A stretch of DNA of 64,000 nucleotides from Heligmosomoides polygyrus polygyrus (GCA_947396885.1 OX377202.1:34897407-34961406), one strand, 5' to 3'; shown: positions 1 through 46,189, counted from the first letter of the stretch. A program made the numbers and translations. Notes: generated by a model from the letters alone, not told the origin.

Positions 1-5357
<5,357 letters not shown>

Positions 5358-5370
5358 TATCTGTGCAAAA

Positions 5371-5379
5371 CTGGAAAAA
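5371..5379 (-). promoter_or_regulatory. probable trans-splice acceptor of CYSL copy A
   Basis: On the minus strand TTTTTCCAG stands 13 bases before the start ATG with no upstream exon recognised, which fits spliced-leader addition in nematodes. A nearer AG (GCACAG, three bases before the ATG) is an alternative. No spliced-leader gene is seen here. Confidence 0.5.
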
Positions 5380-6314
5380 CGATTTCACATCAACATGAGT
5401 TCATCCAGAGCAAGTATTTGACAGATTTACCAACCCATGTTGGAAAGGAAGGAGGAGGCAATTCTACGTTAAGAGAACGTCTGAAACGTGTTTGCATTTA
5501 CGGTCAACTGTATCTGTTAGTCACACCTTACCTTGTTAGGAGAATGCTTAGGCGCAAACCCCTTGGGTGGGGTATCAGTTCTCCTAGGTTTGATACTTTC
5601 GATGTGCAGCATTTTCATGTCAAATCGGACCTTTTTCTAATTGCACCCGCTTCTAAGAAAGCTTCACGCTTTTGAAATCAACCTGAACATCTTACATGTC
5701 AAAATGAGCGTCTTCCAGATTAAGCTCGAGACTCTGCGAGAAGGATAGAACAATTTCTATACAAAAAGATAGCATGCCTTCGAAATTTCCCTGTGACCTG
5801 TGACCTGTGCCAATAAGTGTTTGAAATTTTATGCAAAATTTTTGCAATTTTTTGTGTTAAAGAAGGGATTGCGCCACGCACTCCTCCAGGATGACGCGAT
5901 TTTCATTTGCTTGATAGCGAAAATTCTGACTGTGAAGCTACACATTTGTCACTGGTATAATAAAAAAATAATGTGAAGCACGAACATCTTTGCTTTGCTG
6001 CTTCACGTGAGCAACATTTACACTATCAATCAAACAAAAATGCCAAGAGTTTGACGAGTGCAGGGCGCGATCCTTTTTTGATAAGCAAAAAATGCCACCG
6101 TAGTCCACTCTGAAGTAAGCATTGAACTGGAAGTTTTTCTTAAAGGTTAACATTTCAAAGAAAGTCATACAAAACTTTTCTTGGACAAAAAACCATTCTA
6201 ACCGTGTTAGAGAGTCTATAGTTCTGGATAACGCTCGATTTTATGATCTAGAAGACGTTTAATTGAATTTCAAAAGCGTTAAGCTTGCTTAGAATAATGT
6301 TCATTTACTATTAG

Positions 6315-6425
6315 GTTTGATTTGAACAGTATCCAATTTGATTCGAAAAGTATCCAATTTGGTTTGAAAAGTGCCCATTTTGATTTCGAAAGCTTCCAAT
6401 TTGATTCAAAATGTATCTAATTTGA
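6315..6425. repeat. 21-bp tandem repeat, about 5 units
   Basis: Units of the form TATCCAATTTGATTCGAAAAG repeat with small changes (TTTGGTTTGAAAAG, TTTTGATTTCGAAAG, TTTGATTCAAAATG). The array is AT-rich and non-coding. Confidence 0.8.
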
Positions 6426-7279
6426 CGTAAAAATGGCAACACTCTACGATAGGATAGAATATTTCGCTATCCTAGCTGTCGCCCAGCCCTGTGGTAGAAT
6501 TGCGCCAGAAAGCAAAAAGAAAAAGAAAAAAGTCGTGTTCTAAGAATGACTCCCCAAACTGTAGTAAAACCGAATTTCTGATTATCAGTAAGGAACAAGA
6601 AATGTGGTAGAGAAAACCACATCCGAAAAGCAAACAATGCTACGGGAGGAGGCGGGTTCACCTAATCGGCGCGATCGCCTGTTATCGGGTGCGAAGTATT
6701 TAGTTGACCTTTGATTGCAATGTTGGAGTGCCAATGGTGGTTGATCCTAGGCTGGACTGACACTCACGCTGCTTGATTTCCCTTGGCTGGCATTCATCAC
6801 GTTATCAACAGCTCTTAATCTGTAGTTTTCGGAGGATAGCACTCGCAGCCAGAAATTGTCTTCAATTCTCTTCGCAAAGGAAAGATCGAGTTCCGATGGA
6901 ATTTGAAGTACCTATGTTTGGTGTGGAGGATCAACTTTGTGGGCATCTAACTAGGTGGTGGCAAAGTGGCCAACCAAAATGCTGTGGAAAATTATGCATC
7001 AGTTGGGGATCGGTCTTCCGTGTTAATGGTGCTCGGTACCCTGAAGACGCTGATGTTGGCCTCTTTTCTTCTGAAGCACGAGTGAAAGTTATCAAGTGGA
7101 TATTATTTTTTCCGTGGTCAATTCAAAGCTGTTGAAGACCACTTTGTTAAGCTCACGGGCTCACGCGACTAGATTGGAGTTCTCTTCCTTTAAAAGAGGA
7201 AGGTCGGCGTTTTCGTAAACAGCTCGGTAATGGTCAGAGCCGTATTCAGGTAGATAACTATATTTCTATATATATGTCA

Positions 7280-7530
7280 CCTCGACTGCCGCGTGCACCC
7301 GATACCAGGTTTCTGGTTCGGATTTTCCGCCCAGGCCAACCAAGCCTTCCATCCCTTCGGGGTCGGTGAATTGGTACCAGACTTGTCTGGGAAGGATAAA
7401 GCGCTGACTTGTTCATCGGCTGGCCACCGCAAGCCATTGTATGGCCAAATACGCTTCATGTCGCCTCCACGACATCCCGCGCTGGGGCATCCCAGAAGGG
7501 ATTGAGTAACGCCGTCCTTTATCCTTTATT
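7280..7530 (-). repeat. Rep-A dispersed repeat copy (well preserved)
   Basis: Reads on the minus strand with all family blocks: AAGGATAAAGGACGGCG, CAATCCCTTCTGGGATGCCC, ATACAATGGCTTGCGGTGGC, AAGTCAGCGCTTTATCCTTC, GACCCCGAAGGGATGGAAGG and a GGTATCGGGTGCACGCGGCA end. It gives a 60-codon minus frame that I take as chance. Confidence 0.75.
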
Positions 7531-8629
7531 TCTATTTTTATATGTCACCGCTGGATCGTTCGTCCCCAGGATGTCAAACAATCGCTCGATGACCGATAAG
7601 GTTTGTACGGTCCTGAAACGTGGATGACACTAACTTGCTGGATCTAATCCAGTGGAGTCCGAAAGTTAACTCTCTTGAGATGGAAGTTGAACTGCCGGCT
7701 GACAACTAAGAGCATGTGACCTGTTTACTTTAAGGGTCAACAATTCTTTCGCATCACGCAACAATAGCACAGTATTAGCAAGATGCTGTTCAGGTCTTCG
7801 TCGAAGGCAAAATGGAGGCAAAGGTCAGTGATCAACAGTTCCTCCTCCAGCGCTTCTAATACAGCACTCGGAAACAACCATTACAGAAATTGACAGCTAA
7901 GGGATTATGGCTTCAACACTGATGGTATTATCTCTCTATCGCAAGGAATTAAAAAACCAAACAGGCAAAATGCCACCCTTATTTTAGGAAAGTTTTAATG
8001 CTACATACGAGGTTGTAAACGAATGCTGCAGAAGTAGTTATTAGAGCTAGAGAGCCACTTTGTCCCAATGTGCACTGTGTAAGCTCATCAAGCTGTCTGT
8101 CATTCCACAGCAAAAAGACCCGAAGTTCCTCGAATTCATCGCTTCGTGAGAACGCTGAACCCACGCAAAACTCAGTCATTCATGAAGTGAGGACTGGGGT
8201 GGGAGGGGACTTTCATCTCTCCCTCATGGCACTTCAAACTGTGAGTTGTTCGGCTCGTCCAATGTATAGCTGTGGCATTGTTCCTAAACCACTATGGAGT
8301 CGCCGCAGAACTTCACTTTTCAGTCGACAGGGCTCAGTGCACTGCTAAGGAGGAGCATGGACTTATTAAACGTTTGGTCATAACGTGGCCTTTTAGTGAT
8401 GAATGAGCAGTTCAAGTGATTAGAATAGTGATTATCTATTAGTGTGTGTAAAAACCGAAAGGCAAGAAAAAGGAGAAAAATTTTCTTTCTAGGGGGTAAA
8501 ATGAGTGGCTCAACCTGCGTAGTATTTTATGAAAGTCAGGCGCTATCATTCCTCTTTGAACCTTTTGAGGCAGTGCTTTTGAGGCACTACTACCTGTCGC
8601 TCGCAAATTTGTCAATGACAAATATTTTT

Positions 8630-8850
8630 GTGGGCGCGTGGTAGCGAAGTCGGGGGAGGCGCGTGCAGTACCGCGCATCCGATTCAATGGTTCAGGTCCG
8701 TCTGGGGTAATCAATCAAGCATCCTATGCAGAAGTCCAAACGATTGGCCAGCACAAGTAATTTTACGCCATATATACATTCAAGTTGCTTCCACAATAGC
8801 ATATAGAATGCGGGGCGGACCTCGCAAAAGGTTTGATTAGCGCCGCATTT
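8630..8850 (-). repeat. Rep-A partial copy
   Basis: Carries the 3' block of the family (GGAGGCGCGTGCAGTACCGC then TTCAATGGTTCAGGTCCG) in minus orientation. The rest is diverged. Confidence 0.5.
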
Positions 8851-8869
8851 TACTCATCAGTATATAGTA

Positions 8870-9090
8870 GTAAGGCGTATGAAGCGCAGTCGGAGGAGGT
8901 GCCGGCACCGTGTGCACCCGATTCCAGGGATCAGTCTTCGCACAGGATCTTCGTTCGCTTCCTGCAGGGTCGATGATTCGACACCAGACTCGGCTGCGAT
9001 GGATAAAACACTGACTTCCATTGACTGGCCACTACTGTCATTGTAGGCATTAAAATTCCGTCCACAACATTCAGATTTTCTGAAGCGCTC
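8870..9090 (-). repeat. Rep-A dispersed repeat copy
   Basis: Minus orientation: GGAGGAGGTGCCGGCACCGT, GATTCCAGGGATCAGTC, ACTGACTTCCATTGACTGGC and a clear ATTGTAGGCATTAAAATTCC block. Confidence 0.65.
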
Positions 9091-9229
9091 TTCGAATCGT
9101 TCTTGCAGTCGCAACTGCAAGACTGACCTCTCAGGGAAATCTTTTTTCCTTCAGAATGAGAGAAGCTCAGAAAACGAAAATCAAACACATAAAACCTCGT
9201 GCACTTACTATTATACAGTAAAAAACCGA

Positions 9230-9880
9230 GCTTCTCTACTCCGATCTTCGATATAATTAAGGACGCCGTATTCGAAAGTGTCGATTTTCATTAAAATAAA
9301 TTTATTGTAATTGCTATCTAAAACAGACGACCTATGTAGGTGAAGTTTTTGCGCAAAATTTCAAGCGTTGCTTTAGACGCAGTGAAAAAGTCATGTTTTT
9401 CCGTAACGATCATCTATATGATCTTGGGCCTCAATTTTACATCTCTGCCCAAGAAAATCATAAAGAAAAAAAAACGATCCCCAGTCTAACCATACCGAAG
9501 ACCGCTTTAGGAAGACTTGACTTGTTACTGTTTAACAGCCAAAGTTCACTAAAGTTCAAAGGGTATATTTCCATCTCTGGGTTTTGGCCGATTTTTGCCG
9601 AAATTCGACCAAATATCGAACCTCCACAATCATGTCGAAGATCGCAGCAGAACAGCTTGGTCTTTTGCTGTATAAAAAGCAGGGGTCGAAGTTTTGTTCG
9701 ATACAATTTCATTTTCTGCTGTTGTTTCCTTCAGATGGGAGAAAATTATTTCGTGACAGGTCCATCCTTCGGTTACGACTCCGTCATCTCTTCAAATAAT
9801 CTTTGTTGGGAAAGCACGTAAGGCACCAAGACAACTAACACTGGAAATTTTATTGAGTACAATTTCAGACGCAGATCTCG
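9230..9880 (+). repeat. Rep-B dispersed repeat (two modules)
   Basis: Module 1 (9230-9410) has CCGATCTTCGATATAATTA, AAACAGACGACCTATG and AAAAAGTCATGTTTTTC. Module 2 (about 9650-9880) has TTTCCTTCAGATGGGAGAAA, GGTCCATCCTTCGG and GAAATTTTATTGAGTACAA. Both recur at 17590-18010, module 2 also at 47550-47780 and weakly at 44590-44760. Confidence 0.65.
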
Positions 9881-10221
9881 CTACTTCACTTAGAAAAAGT
9901 GTCGTATACATGACATCATAGAAAAATCGGCAGAACTTGAACTCGTCGTCACTAAATCGAAATCTTCCCGCAGATCTTTATTTCTAACTGCAGAGCAATC
10001 AGTTTTTGAAACAGTAATCGATTCAATTTCATGCCCATAGCAAGTCTTTTTAAATAAACAAAGCAGCGCGAAACCTGGAATTATCAACCTATTAAGGAGT
10101 ACACAAATAACATAAAAATAAGAAAAAATCTAGAAAGACATATGAAATAAAACAGTGTTTGTTGCAGTTGCGTTCGTTGTGTTAGTGTTGCAAGACCTTT
10201 CGATCGGCCCAAAGATACGGT

Positions 10222-10227
10222 TTTATT
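10222..10227 (-). terminator. poly(A) signal of CYSL copy B
   Basis: AATAAA on the minus strand, 66 bases after the stop codon of exon 10. Confidence 0.75.
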
Positions 10228-10292
10228 AAATCTTCAAGATTTAGGTCACTTTGAAACAAGACAACGTAACAATAATATTATATTAGAAGCCT

Positions 10293-37956
<27,664 letters not shown>

Positions 37957-37959
37957 TTT

Positions 37960-37967
37960 CTGGAGAA
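37960..37967 (-). promoter_or_regulatory. probable trans-splice acceptor of CYSL copy B
   Basis: TTCTCCAG ends three bases before the start ATG, inside a T-rich run on the minus strand. With no upstream coding exon found, spliced-leader trans-splicing is the natural reading. A cis-spliced 5' untranslated exon further upstream is the alternative. Confidence 0.6.
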
Positions 37968-40900
37968 AAAAAGATTTTTTGAAGACTGCAATTTAATTCA
38001 TACGACGCAAAAGGAGAAAGTGGATAAAGTGACTAAAGTACATGTCACATAGAGGAAATAATACTCGATGGAACTGAAATCGATTTGTTAAAGGACGATC
38101 AATGCTTTCCTCGCAAAGATTGGTATCAGAATTTCTTGGGAAATGCTGTTTTTTTGACAAACTAAAAATTGCAAACCTAAGACTCTCTGTTTGGTGGATT
38201 TGCAAGGTTTTTCCAAACATATCTTCGAGAGCAGCTAAAGATACCAGTAAGTTTCGGGAAAGTTCAAGAGATATGGGACCTGAAAGCGAAACGTACACCG
38301 AGAGCAACGGATTGAGGTTTCAAGGATTACACCTGGAAAGTGATGAGCGCGAGGAAGAAAGGAGGGCCCCGTAAGAGGGTACTTAGTCGGTTCCACCAGT
38401 CAAACCTTCTACTTCGCCAAGATGAATAGATTAAATCTAGTACCTTCAAAAAGTAGGCACATGTAGATAAGTATCAGCTCACTGGCAAAGGTTATGCAGC
38501 AAGTTTCGATTTCGATGAACTACAACCTAATATCGCATGGTCCTCAACGATCCTTGTTTTGGCCTTTCGTCACTGAGAAGTAGGATAACCGCCAACATTC
38601 TCCTAACGTAGGAAATTCTTGCCAATAAGATTTCCATGAAAGCACTAAAATTTCTTGATGGGATGCCAACGAGATCCGTAAGAGAAAGCTCAAACTTCGA
38701 TTACCGATAGCTAGGAGACGAGTTAGGGGTCAGACTTCCTAACGTACAAGATCCTCAAAGATTTTAATTTGCTGCTAGGGTGCCTATAGGACGTATCTCG
38801 CTTTATAAATAGTTTGATACAGGGCTACACGACATGTGTTGAAGACATAGCACAAGAACTGATGTCTAGTTTAGTTGATTACGTATTTGAGACGGTTTTG
38901 TTCAGTTCTATTTGTGTTAGTTTGTAACGCGAATAATCATTATCTACGCCTTGACAATTAGACAAAACAAGCAAAATTTGACGGAGGCAGGCTCTGTGAA
39001 CGATTTAGAGGCCGATATGCACGAAAACTTAAAGGTGGTTCTGGTGGTTCTACTTTAATAAAGGAATAAAGGCAATGTATGCACTACGTAGCAGCAGAGA
39101 TGAACGGAACTTTTTGCTAGTGAAAAGCGGAAGACGAAAAACAGAGCGGAGGAGTTCGAAAATGACCGAAAATCGGAACACTGGACAAAGAAACCGAAAC
39201 AATCCATGTCCATAATTTGTTCAAAACCGCAAAAGGCGTATGAACTACTTACAGTACACTTTTACTTTCGCCAAATTTCCACCTGGGGGACGTTCTAATG
39301 AAATTTACGAAATAAAAAGAATAAACATCTTCAAAAAAGCCATTTTTAGAGCCTAATTTTGTCTGATTTTAGCAACCTAATGGTAAGGTAGATATAGGAA
39401 AATTATCCATAGACGTTATATAATGAGCACATCATCGTAACACTGATGTGTTATCCTTTAAGCTAGGACTAGGGCAGGTAAATGAAACGCATGGAAAGCC
39501 TTGTCTGCCTAAAAGAGCGCACAGTCTGCTCACTTTCTTTCTAATTTACGGTGCACCTTCGACACTGAATTTTTACAGAAGAATAGTAGCTTGAATTGCT
39601 CAAAATTAGTCACGGCCGCGCTACACCTCTGCAAGAATGTTCAGACTAGATGAGCAGGACGATTTTTGCTGTTAGGGTAAGTAGATCACATGGCTGAACA
39701 ATTCCAAGATTAGGGAGATGACATGGCTGTTTTATAGATGTTCCTTGAAGTCGTAATTTTGTGTTGGAATTTAATACATGTAGGTGACCTAGAAAGGAGG
39801 TGAAAGGGAATAAGATACTGAATCATACGCTGATACTCGATCTCCATTGACTGAAGGCAAAGCTCGAAAAGAGAATCGGCACCATTGCGTTATCTCCTAG
39901 AAATAAATCACCCTGTGTTCGCAGCGCGGCAGTGCTTGTGTAAGCTTCGCAGAGTTTTTCAACGAAATGTGCCAAGGTTCCCCAGTTCTATCGATGCCAT
40001 CACTTTTTCTGCCGCACGATGATTTCCTCGTGCACATTCTGAACAGTGGGTTTCAGAGTTCGTGAACAATCGCCGCGTTCCGCATGATCATTGGAGAGGG
40101 GTGAAGTAACAGAAATTCCAAACTAGGAGTATCCACCCATACAGTGCAGGATTCATTGTCCCAACTAGTAAGACCTAGGAAGTACGTAGAACGTGATTCT
40201 TTCGTTGAATTAGCTGCTATATACCGTAAAAAGCCTAGCAATCTTTCGTATATTTAACCACTGCATATCGATAAATGCAAGAAAGTTCCTGCGTCTACAA
40301 GCAGATTCTATATATAGACCTCAAAATTAATGCAAATTCAACCTAATTTAATTACAGGTTTGTTGTGAAAATATAATTAAACTGTACATTTACAAATGTT
40401 GGAAACTCGCCGCTAAATGACAAGAAGAGGATTTCAACCCTCAAAAAATCTCACCTATCTCATGCTCTCCTCCAGCGCCTCCATCCGATGTTTATATAAT
40501 TGATAGTGTTAATGTAGATTACAAGGCGCTAGGCAATAGGCAATTGCCTTTTTTGCGATTGAAATCGTTGAGTTGCCACACCAAGTAGCAAATCTGATTA
40601 ACTATTAGAATCAGATGTAGAACTTTGAAAAAAAGGTGTTTCGTAGTGAGAGGGAAGAGTGCGAAGCTGTGTTGTTTCTCGAGCAAATAACAGTTCACAG
40701 CGTAGGGTTATAGCCACCATGATTTACATAACCCGATTGCTGCAAATCAGCAACCACGAATCGTAGGTTTGTTTCCATGGTGACGTCTTCGGAACCAGGA
40801 CTGCGACCGATGGAGGACGTTCGAGTGATTGAACCGATAGAATCATCACGACGTAGTGCGTGTTTGCCTATCGAATTGAATAAAATTTTTATAAGGTTTC

Positions 40901-41185
40901 ATTAAAGAAGCTTGTTGTTTGGAAAAATCATGAATCCGATCTCTAATTTGTATGCTATTCCTAGCCTAGTGAATACCATCTAATCGTAGGTAGTCAAAAC
41001 TTTTATTTGACATGAAAGGCTAAAAAAAGCTGGCACGGAAGCGAGACCGTAAAGAATCAGTGCCTACAGGGGTTCTTTTAAGTTTTCCTAAAAACTTTAC
41101 TCGGTTTATTGATTTCAGCCTAGAACTAAAAAATGCATAGGCTAGCGAAGGGATGAACATAGCAGTGCTAAATACAAAAAAACCC
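37968..41185. other. upstream of CYSL copy B, no gene recognised
   Basis: AT-rich sequence with only short frames. The promoter of CYSL copy B should lie at its left end, but trans-splicing hides the true transcription start and no motif is diagnostic. Confidence 0.5.
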
Positions 41186-41189
41186 TCGA

Positions 41190-41500
41190 CGAAGTCGAGA
41201 TCAGATCTAACAGACGAGCGGACGACATAGTTCTTGCGTCACATAACCTGAAGCGCTGCAGCAAACGGTAGAGCTATTGCAGAAAGCGCTGACGGAAAAT
41301 GACCTGGCCGAATGTAGGGAAGTTGCATTTCATCAGCTACGGTCACTTATCTGTGCTGGAGTGTGAACAAAATAAAATGGAGGATGTAAAAGCTGCATCA
41401 CTTGGGAGTGAACTTTCCCGCCAAGGAGATGTGGGCTAAACTGTCAAGGCTCGAACTTATGCCGACGGCTTCAAGAGGAGGAAAAGCGTTGTGCAGTACT
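41190..41500 (+). pseudogene. reverse transcriptase palm fragment
   Basis: Reads RRADDIVLASHNLKR (palm ADD), LHFISYGHLSVLECEQNK, EDVKAASLGSELSRQGDV and VKARTYADGFKRRK with stops between, matching palm and post-palm of LINE reverse transcriptases (YADDIVL, KT.FIS, YLGS.LS.DG). It resembles the 18810-20660 family more than the RTE copies. Confidence 0.65.
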
Positions 41501-41622
41501 GTGAGGCCAGCAACTTTCAAGCTCTCTCAAGTGACAGTATTTTTTGCTACTTTACACTTTGCGAAGTTTAGCATAATTAGTAAGAACAAAGACAAAATAA
41601 ACACACCGAGTGCGGGATAAGG

Positions 41623-41635
41623 GGGGGGGGGGGGG
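41623..41635. repeat. poly(G) run
   Basis: Long guanine homopolymer. Similar G or C runs occur near 17240, 27019, 46128, 48071, 58303 and 59561. Confidence 0.7.
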
Positions 41636-43465
41636 AATAGCAGCGAAGCTATGAAGGTCTGAAGCTTGTGAATCATAATCAGGAGTATGAGTATATTTCT
41701 AAACGATGTGATAAGCATCTGTCATGATACAGTAATCCGGAAGGTTTGTGTGAGGTACCGAGAAAGTGACCACTGTTATAGGCGAATAATGTGGAAGAAC
41801 GTCATGAAGCGAGATATCGACGAATTCAGCGCTTCGGGCGCTAACGCTCTTCGCCGTGGAAATTGGCAACGACTGCCAGAGGATTCTTAGACTGCGTGGG
41901 GTAAGATCACATATGCGGGTAGTAACAGTAGGAGACCAAGAAAACAGAGTCGAGTGTCTTGCGTTCGATGTCGTTTGGCTTTAAATTTCATGATGCTGCC
42001 TGAACACGTGTTCAAAATGCCCTTGCGAAGTGTCGAAGAATGGAGCGCTTGCTGCATTCGGGACGAAATTTAATCGGGCGGACAAAGATATTCACGGTTC
42101 ATAAATACTTCCACTCATTTTGAAGAGCTTTATCTACACAAATGGCGGCGCTTTGATAACAACACTACAGCTTTGATCTGTGCTCTTAGCACAGAATTGG
42201 GCAAGGGAACTGACTCCGGGATATGGCGTTGCCAATGCATTCATGCTGAGTTCCTTTCTTTGTTCAAACATACAGACGTCTACGGATTGTGTGATCGAAA
42301 AGCGGGGACACGAGTGCGTTAGCACTAGCTCAAATGTCATGATTGTAGGATAATGAGGATAGAAAAAAACATGGTGGAAGTCCCAACCAGAAAAGTGATA
42401 CCCATTTGGTAACACCTTTGACAGCCTTCTGATCTGGTTGAAATAAAGAGATTAAACATCCTCGAGAAAGTTACTTTTTTAAAGCCTACTTTTGTTTTTT
42501 TAGTAGCGCAATGTTAAGATAGGATGAACTTTTTGAAACAGAAAGGTTCTGTTCTCGGCCTCGTATTTCAGGCACGACGCTTGGGGAGGGTGGTGCCGTT
42601 GGATAGAGGTATAGGTAAGCTGATCTAATCTTCACCGACGGAGAGATGCGTTTTCATTCATACTAATCGCTCTTGCCTATTGTTGAATGTGAAGCACTCA
42701 ATGAGGTCTAGGTGCTAGAGTCCACCAGCAGCAGGCCCACGTGGCAATTTTCTTGAACCACAAAGGGTTCTTTCAGTCAGAAGTTTCCTATAGACCACCA
42801 CAGTTTTGCGTAAAGCATCCAGTACGTGTCATAGCTATGGTTTTTAAATTATTACATTTATCCTAAATTTTGTATGTTTCTCTTGAACGTTTTAAACATT
42901 TCATTAGAATAATCAGATTTGAAAAACCCGAAACACAAGTTTTGAGAAAATCTAGACATCAGCCTTTTCAAGCTCTTCCGACAAAGTATTTTGACTTCAT
43001 AATTAAGAGTTTCCCTACAGGAAGTTATCAATTGCCAAGATTCAAAAAGAGGTTCAGAACTAGTGCATTAGTGCAAAAACCTTGAAAATGCCTACGTCGA
43101 CCAAATTACTCAAGTAGGCGGCAAACTCGTCTACGCATTCATGACGGCCTCTAAATACTCCGACAGTGTTCATTATCAACCTTTGCTTTAGTCGATGAAA
43201 TCGAATTCCACGGCGGGATTAGTAGGGACGCGAGCAAATGAATCAAATACATTTCACGATCTATGTGGCTGAATTCAGCGTTGTAATAAGTGAATCTCCA
43301 ATCTGTTTTTTCCTAAAACAGTGCAAAGAGGTCTTTCTCACGGACTCAGCAAGTTAGACATCACTGATCATAGTCATGGAAAGCCCTGTTCGAAGCTATT
43401 CCAAGTGTGACTCTCAATGAACCTTGGCATGGTGCTTGTTAAGATGAATGGCTTTGTTAAATTTC

Positions 43466-43643
43466 GGCCAAGGTTGTTATACACCTATATTCCGGCCTAC
43501 ATTTCGCCATTTTCGCCTTCTCCAGAGCCTGGAAAAATCGGAACGTATTAAAAAACTATCCCCAAGACGCCGTTTAGTTTAACAAATCAGATCCGCAAAG
43601 TGAAATAACCTAAAACGAATAAAGGTATATAACAATCTTGGCC
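43466..43643. repeat. MITE-like element, 178 bp
   Basis: GGCCAAGGTTGTTATACACC at the left and its imperfect inverse GGTATATAACAATCTTGGCC at the right, with non-coding sequence between. The target duplication is unclear. Confidence 0.65.
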
Positions 43644-44267
43644 ATAGCGATATAGTCCATTCGAAGCGTTTCATTTCAACTAGATTTATTTATTTAATAA
43701 ATAATTGATATATTGATTTCTGAAGTGGATCATGCGATATGTTCAAAATGCGTCGTTAGAAGAGTTTAAGGTGCTAAGAGGGAGTATAAGTTTCCTCAAA
43801 GTAGGAGTAGGAGTGTGGAGTATTGGCGATGAATTTTTTATGCCATTTCTCATACTAGAGATACTAGAGTTTCCTATCCTAGCAAAGTCGTAGTGTGGGG
43901 GTGGGCCTCCGCTATAAAGCGAAATAAGCTATCTTACCATATACTGTATATCGAAAATATCAAAGCCTACCAGGGTTCACTCATACTCTCCCAACCCGCA
44001 CTGCGCCGAAGTGTGGCAAAATTCAGGTTGGATCTATAAATATGACAAAGTGACCTGCTCCGGCATTTATCATTGGACCGCCTTGGAAGCAAAAGAAATT
44101 TTAATTGGTTAATTAATTAATTTTCAGCATGATGTGCAATGTACAGGCATTCTGGAATGGGTCAGCGACGTTGCAGTTGGAGAAGAGGGCCAACAACAAA
44201 ATGGGAAAATGCAGCGGCACGTAAAAGCCCACGTAGAACAACGACAGACGGGGCCGTCTAAGTGATC

Positions 44268-44570
44268 GGAGCGGGCGCTGCTATCGGCCGCGGAATTTCT
44301 AACCCTTGATCTGTCCGTCCACCACTTACTGCCGGTCATCAACGATCGGCGCTGTGTCGCGCTTGGCCGACCGAGAGATGGACATTCTGGAACGGAACAT
44401 GGAATACATTTGAAAGATGGTTTTTCTGTGACGACCTTTAATATGCCTGGAGGGTTCAATTTTGCAAGGTTTGGAACAAAACTCGCAGCGAAAATTGAGT
44501 CCTCTGATCGCATCGAAGTTCGTTGCGAAAATCGATATTTTTTCTGTATAACAAACAGTGCTTGAAGCTT
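44268..44570 (+). other. unrecognised open frame, about 100 codons
   Basis: Open from after a TGA to TGA at about 44570, reading LLPVINDRRCVALGRPRDGH, then NMPGGFNFARFGTKLAAKIE. No domain is recognised. A similar KWW-DG-like minus frame exists near 24300, so it may be part of an old repeat. Not called as a gene. Confidence 0.25.
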
Positions 44571-45654
44571 TGTGTGAGTGGTGCTTTATCTCCATGTGTT
44601 GTTTCCTTCACGTGGAGAAATATATATTTCTGCGACAACTCTGCCTTCGCAGGCAACCGACGAAGTCAGTGGGTTACCCGGAAATGGATGGGCGTTTTCA
44701 ACTCGAATTTGCAAATTATCATAACTCCTCAGACAGCTCAGAAAAACTTCATCTATCAAAATAATAAACATAAGAATCATCGAGTAGTGTTGTATAGAAA
44801 TTGAAAATCTCACTACCTCACTATACTGGACAGCAATGAGCGATCTTCAATCTCCTCGCATCAATGAGAGCATCCTCACAGCTAGGCGTGTGAGAAGCAG
44901 CTTGCCTGGCAAAATATAGCAGATATTTTCAAATTGTTTATATGTTCAATTGAACCTGTCTTTATATTCAATGCGCTTTCGGCAGAGAAATCATTTTCTA
45001 TAAGAAGGCGCAGACGTATAAGTATAGCTAAGGTCTTGTATTTTAAGCGGAATCATTGAAACTTGCCATTTCTATGATTTTTTTTCATTTTCATGAAGCA
45101 ATTTTTATGATTCGTGGTCTACGGATTCTACACAAGTATCGCAAGAACAAAGCCAACATTCATTAGAGTGCTAGAACAATATAAAACAGCATTTTCTCTC
45201 TTTTAAAATCTTCCAAAACACAATTGAAGGTGTAAAACACATCGCAGTCTATGCTCAAGCAATTCGAGCGTAGCCAAAAGAAATTCTCACTGAACTTGGA
45301 CGGTTCAAAGGTCCAAAGAACGCACGACGGCTACGTGACTTTCGGCTAGCAATCCGTCCACGGAAACTTGTTCCAGCAATCAGCAATGTACGCGCCTGAG
45401 TGAAGATGACGTGCCCGCCAGACTTGGCTGAAAGGAGGATCAGAAGTTCAAGCAGTAGCCGATTACAGCGAAAAGGATAAAGGATAATTGGGTTGATTAT
45501 TCCTATAACAGCCGTTCAGCGGCCTGCCGGCCGACTGTGTGCTGTTAGTACTGAGGTCACCACCTAAGGAGGACTGCCACCATCGTAAAACGGTGCCGAG
45601 GTCACCAATCCATTCAACTTAAGGGCTTCCCCACATTCCATGTGTGGCCAAACA

Positions 45655-45815
45655 CGCCTGGAGAGCTCTAGTGAAATCAGCTCTAGTGAAACACTCCTCC
45701 AGCACCGCATCTCCAGGCGCGTTTGGTGACGTGTTCAGCAGGTCTACTGAATCGCCATGCGCGCTGGACAACGTGTTCGGCACGCCTACTGAGTCGTCAG
45801 ACACGTTGCACAACT
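45655..45815. repeat. short tandem and inverted repeats
   Basis: GAGCTCTAGTGAAATCAGCTCTAGTGAAA is a near duplication; CGCCTGGAGA (45657) faces TCTCCAGGCG (45711). A roughly 48-bp unit (GACGTGTTCAGCAGGTCTAC / AACGTGTTCGGCACGCCTAC / GACACGTTGCAC) repeats about 2.5 times in frame. Confidence 0.6.
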
Positions 45816-46012
45816 ACAACCCCATCCCCACTCCATTTACACTTCGAAAGACCATTTTAAGTTAAACACTTACAACATCACATACAAAACTGCTTACCTG
45901 AAGCCCTCCTGTAAATATTGCAGGTCCCTTTCCTGGAGTAATAGAAAAATTAGAGATAAAAGCATGCGAAGTCTCCGGCGGCTAGTCCCCATTTGAATTC
46001 CGACTTATTCAC

Positions 46013-46062
46013 CGTGGAGCGATACGTAGAGAAAGCTTGCGGGCTCTACGTATCTCTCCACG
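46013..46062. repeat. 19-bp hairpin
   Basis: CGTGGAGCGATACGTAGAG at 46013-46031 and CTCTACGTATCTCTCCACG at 46044-46062, one mismatch, 12-nt loop. Confidence 0.85.
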
Positions 46063-46189
46063 GCCTACTGATTATTGCTTTGTATTTATTTGTTCTGTAT
46101 TTTCTGTATTTCTATTTTTATATCTTGGGGGGGGGGGTGTAGAGTATCTAATGACTGCCTTATGATTTCATAAAGCAGTCATTAGATTC

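Larger units (their letters stand above)
5380..10221. other. spacer between CYSL copies B and A
   Basis: About 4.8 kb between the poly(A) signal of copy B and the probable trans-splice site of copy A, too long for a typical nematode operon. It holds a 21-bp tandem repeat (6315-6425), three Rep-A copies and a copy of the two-module Rep-B family (9230-9880). I see no host gene in it. Confidence 0.6.

Noticed and set aside
8070..8348. A 92-codon plus-strand gene
   Set aside because: No start or splice context, no recognisable domain, and overlapping open frames on the other strand.
5371..10227. CYSL copies B and A as an operon
   Set aside because: The gap from poly(A) signal to the next trans-splice site is about 4.8 kb, far longer than the roughly 100 bp usual in nematode operons.
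45898..45932. A 35-nt exon on the minus strand (acceptor TATTACTCCAG, donor GTAAGCAG)
   Set aside because: Splice sites look good, but no partner exon or protein match was found, so it may be chance.
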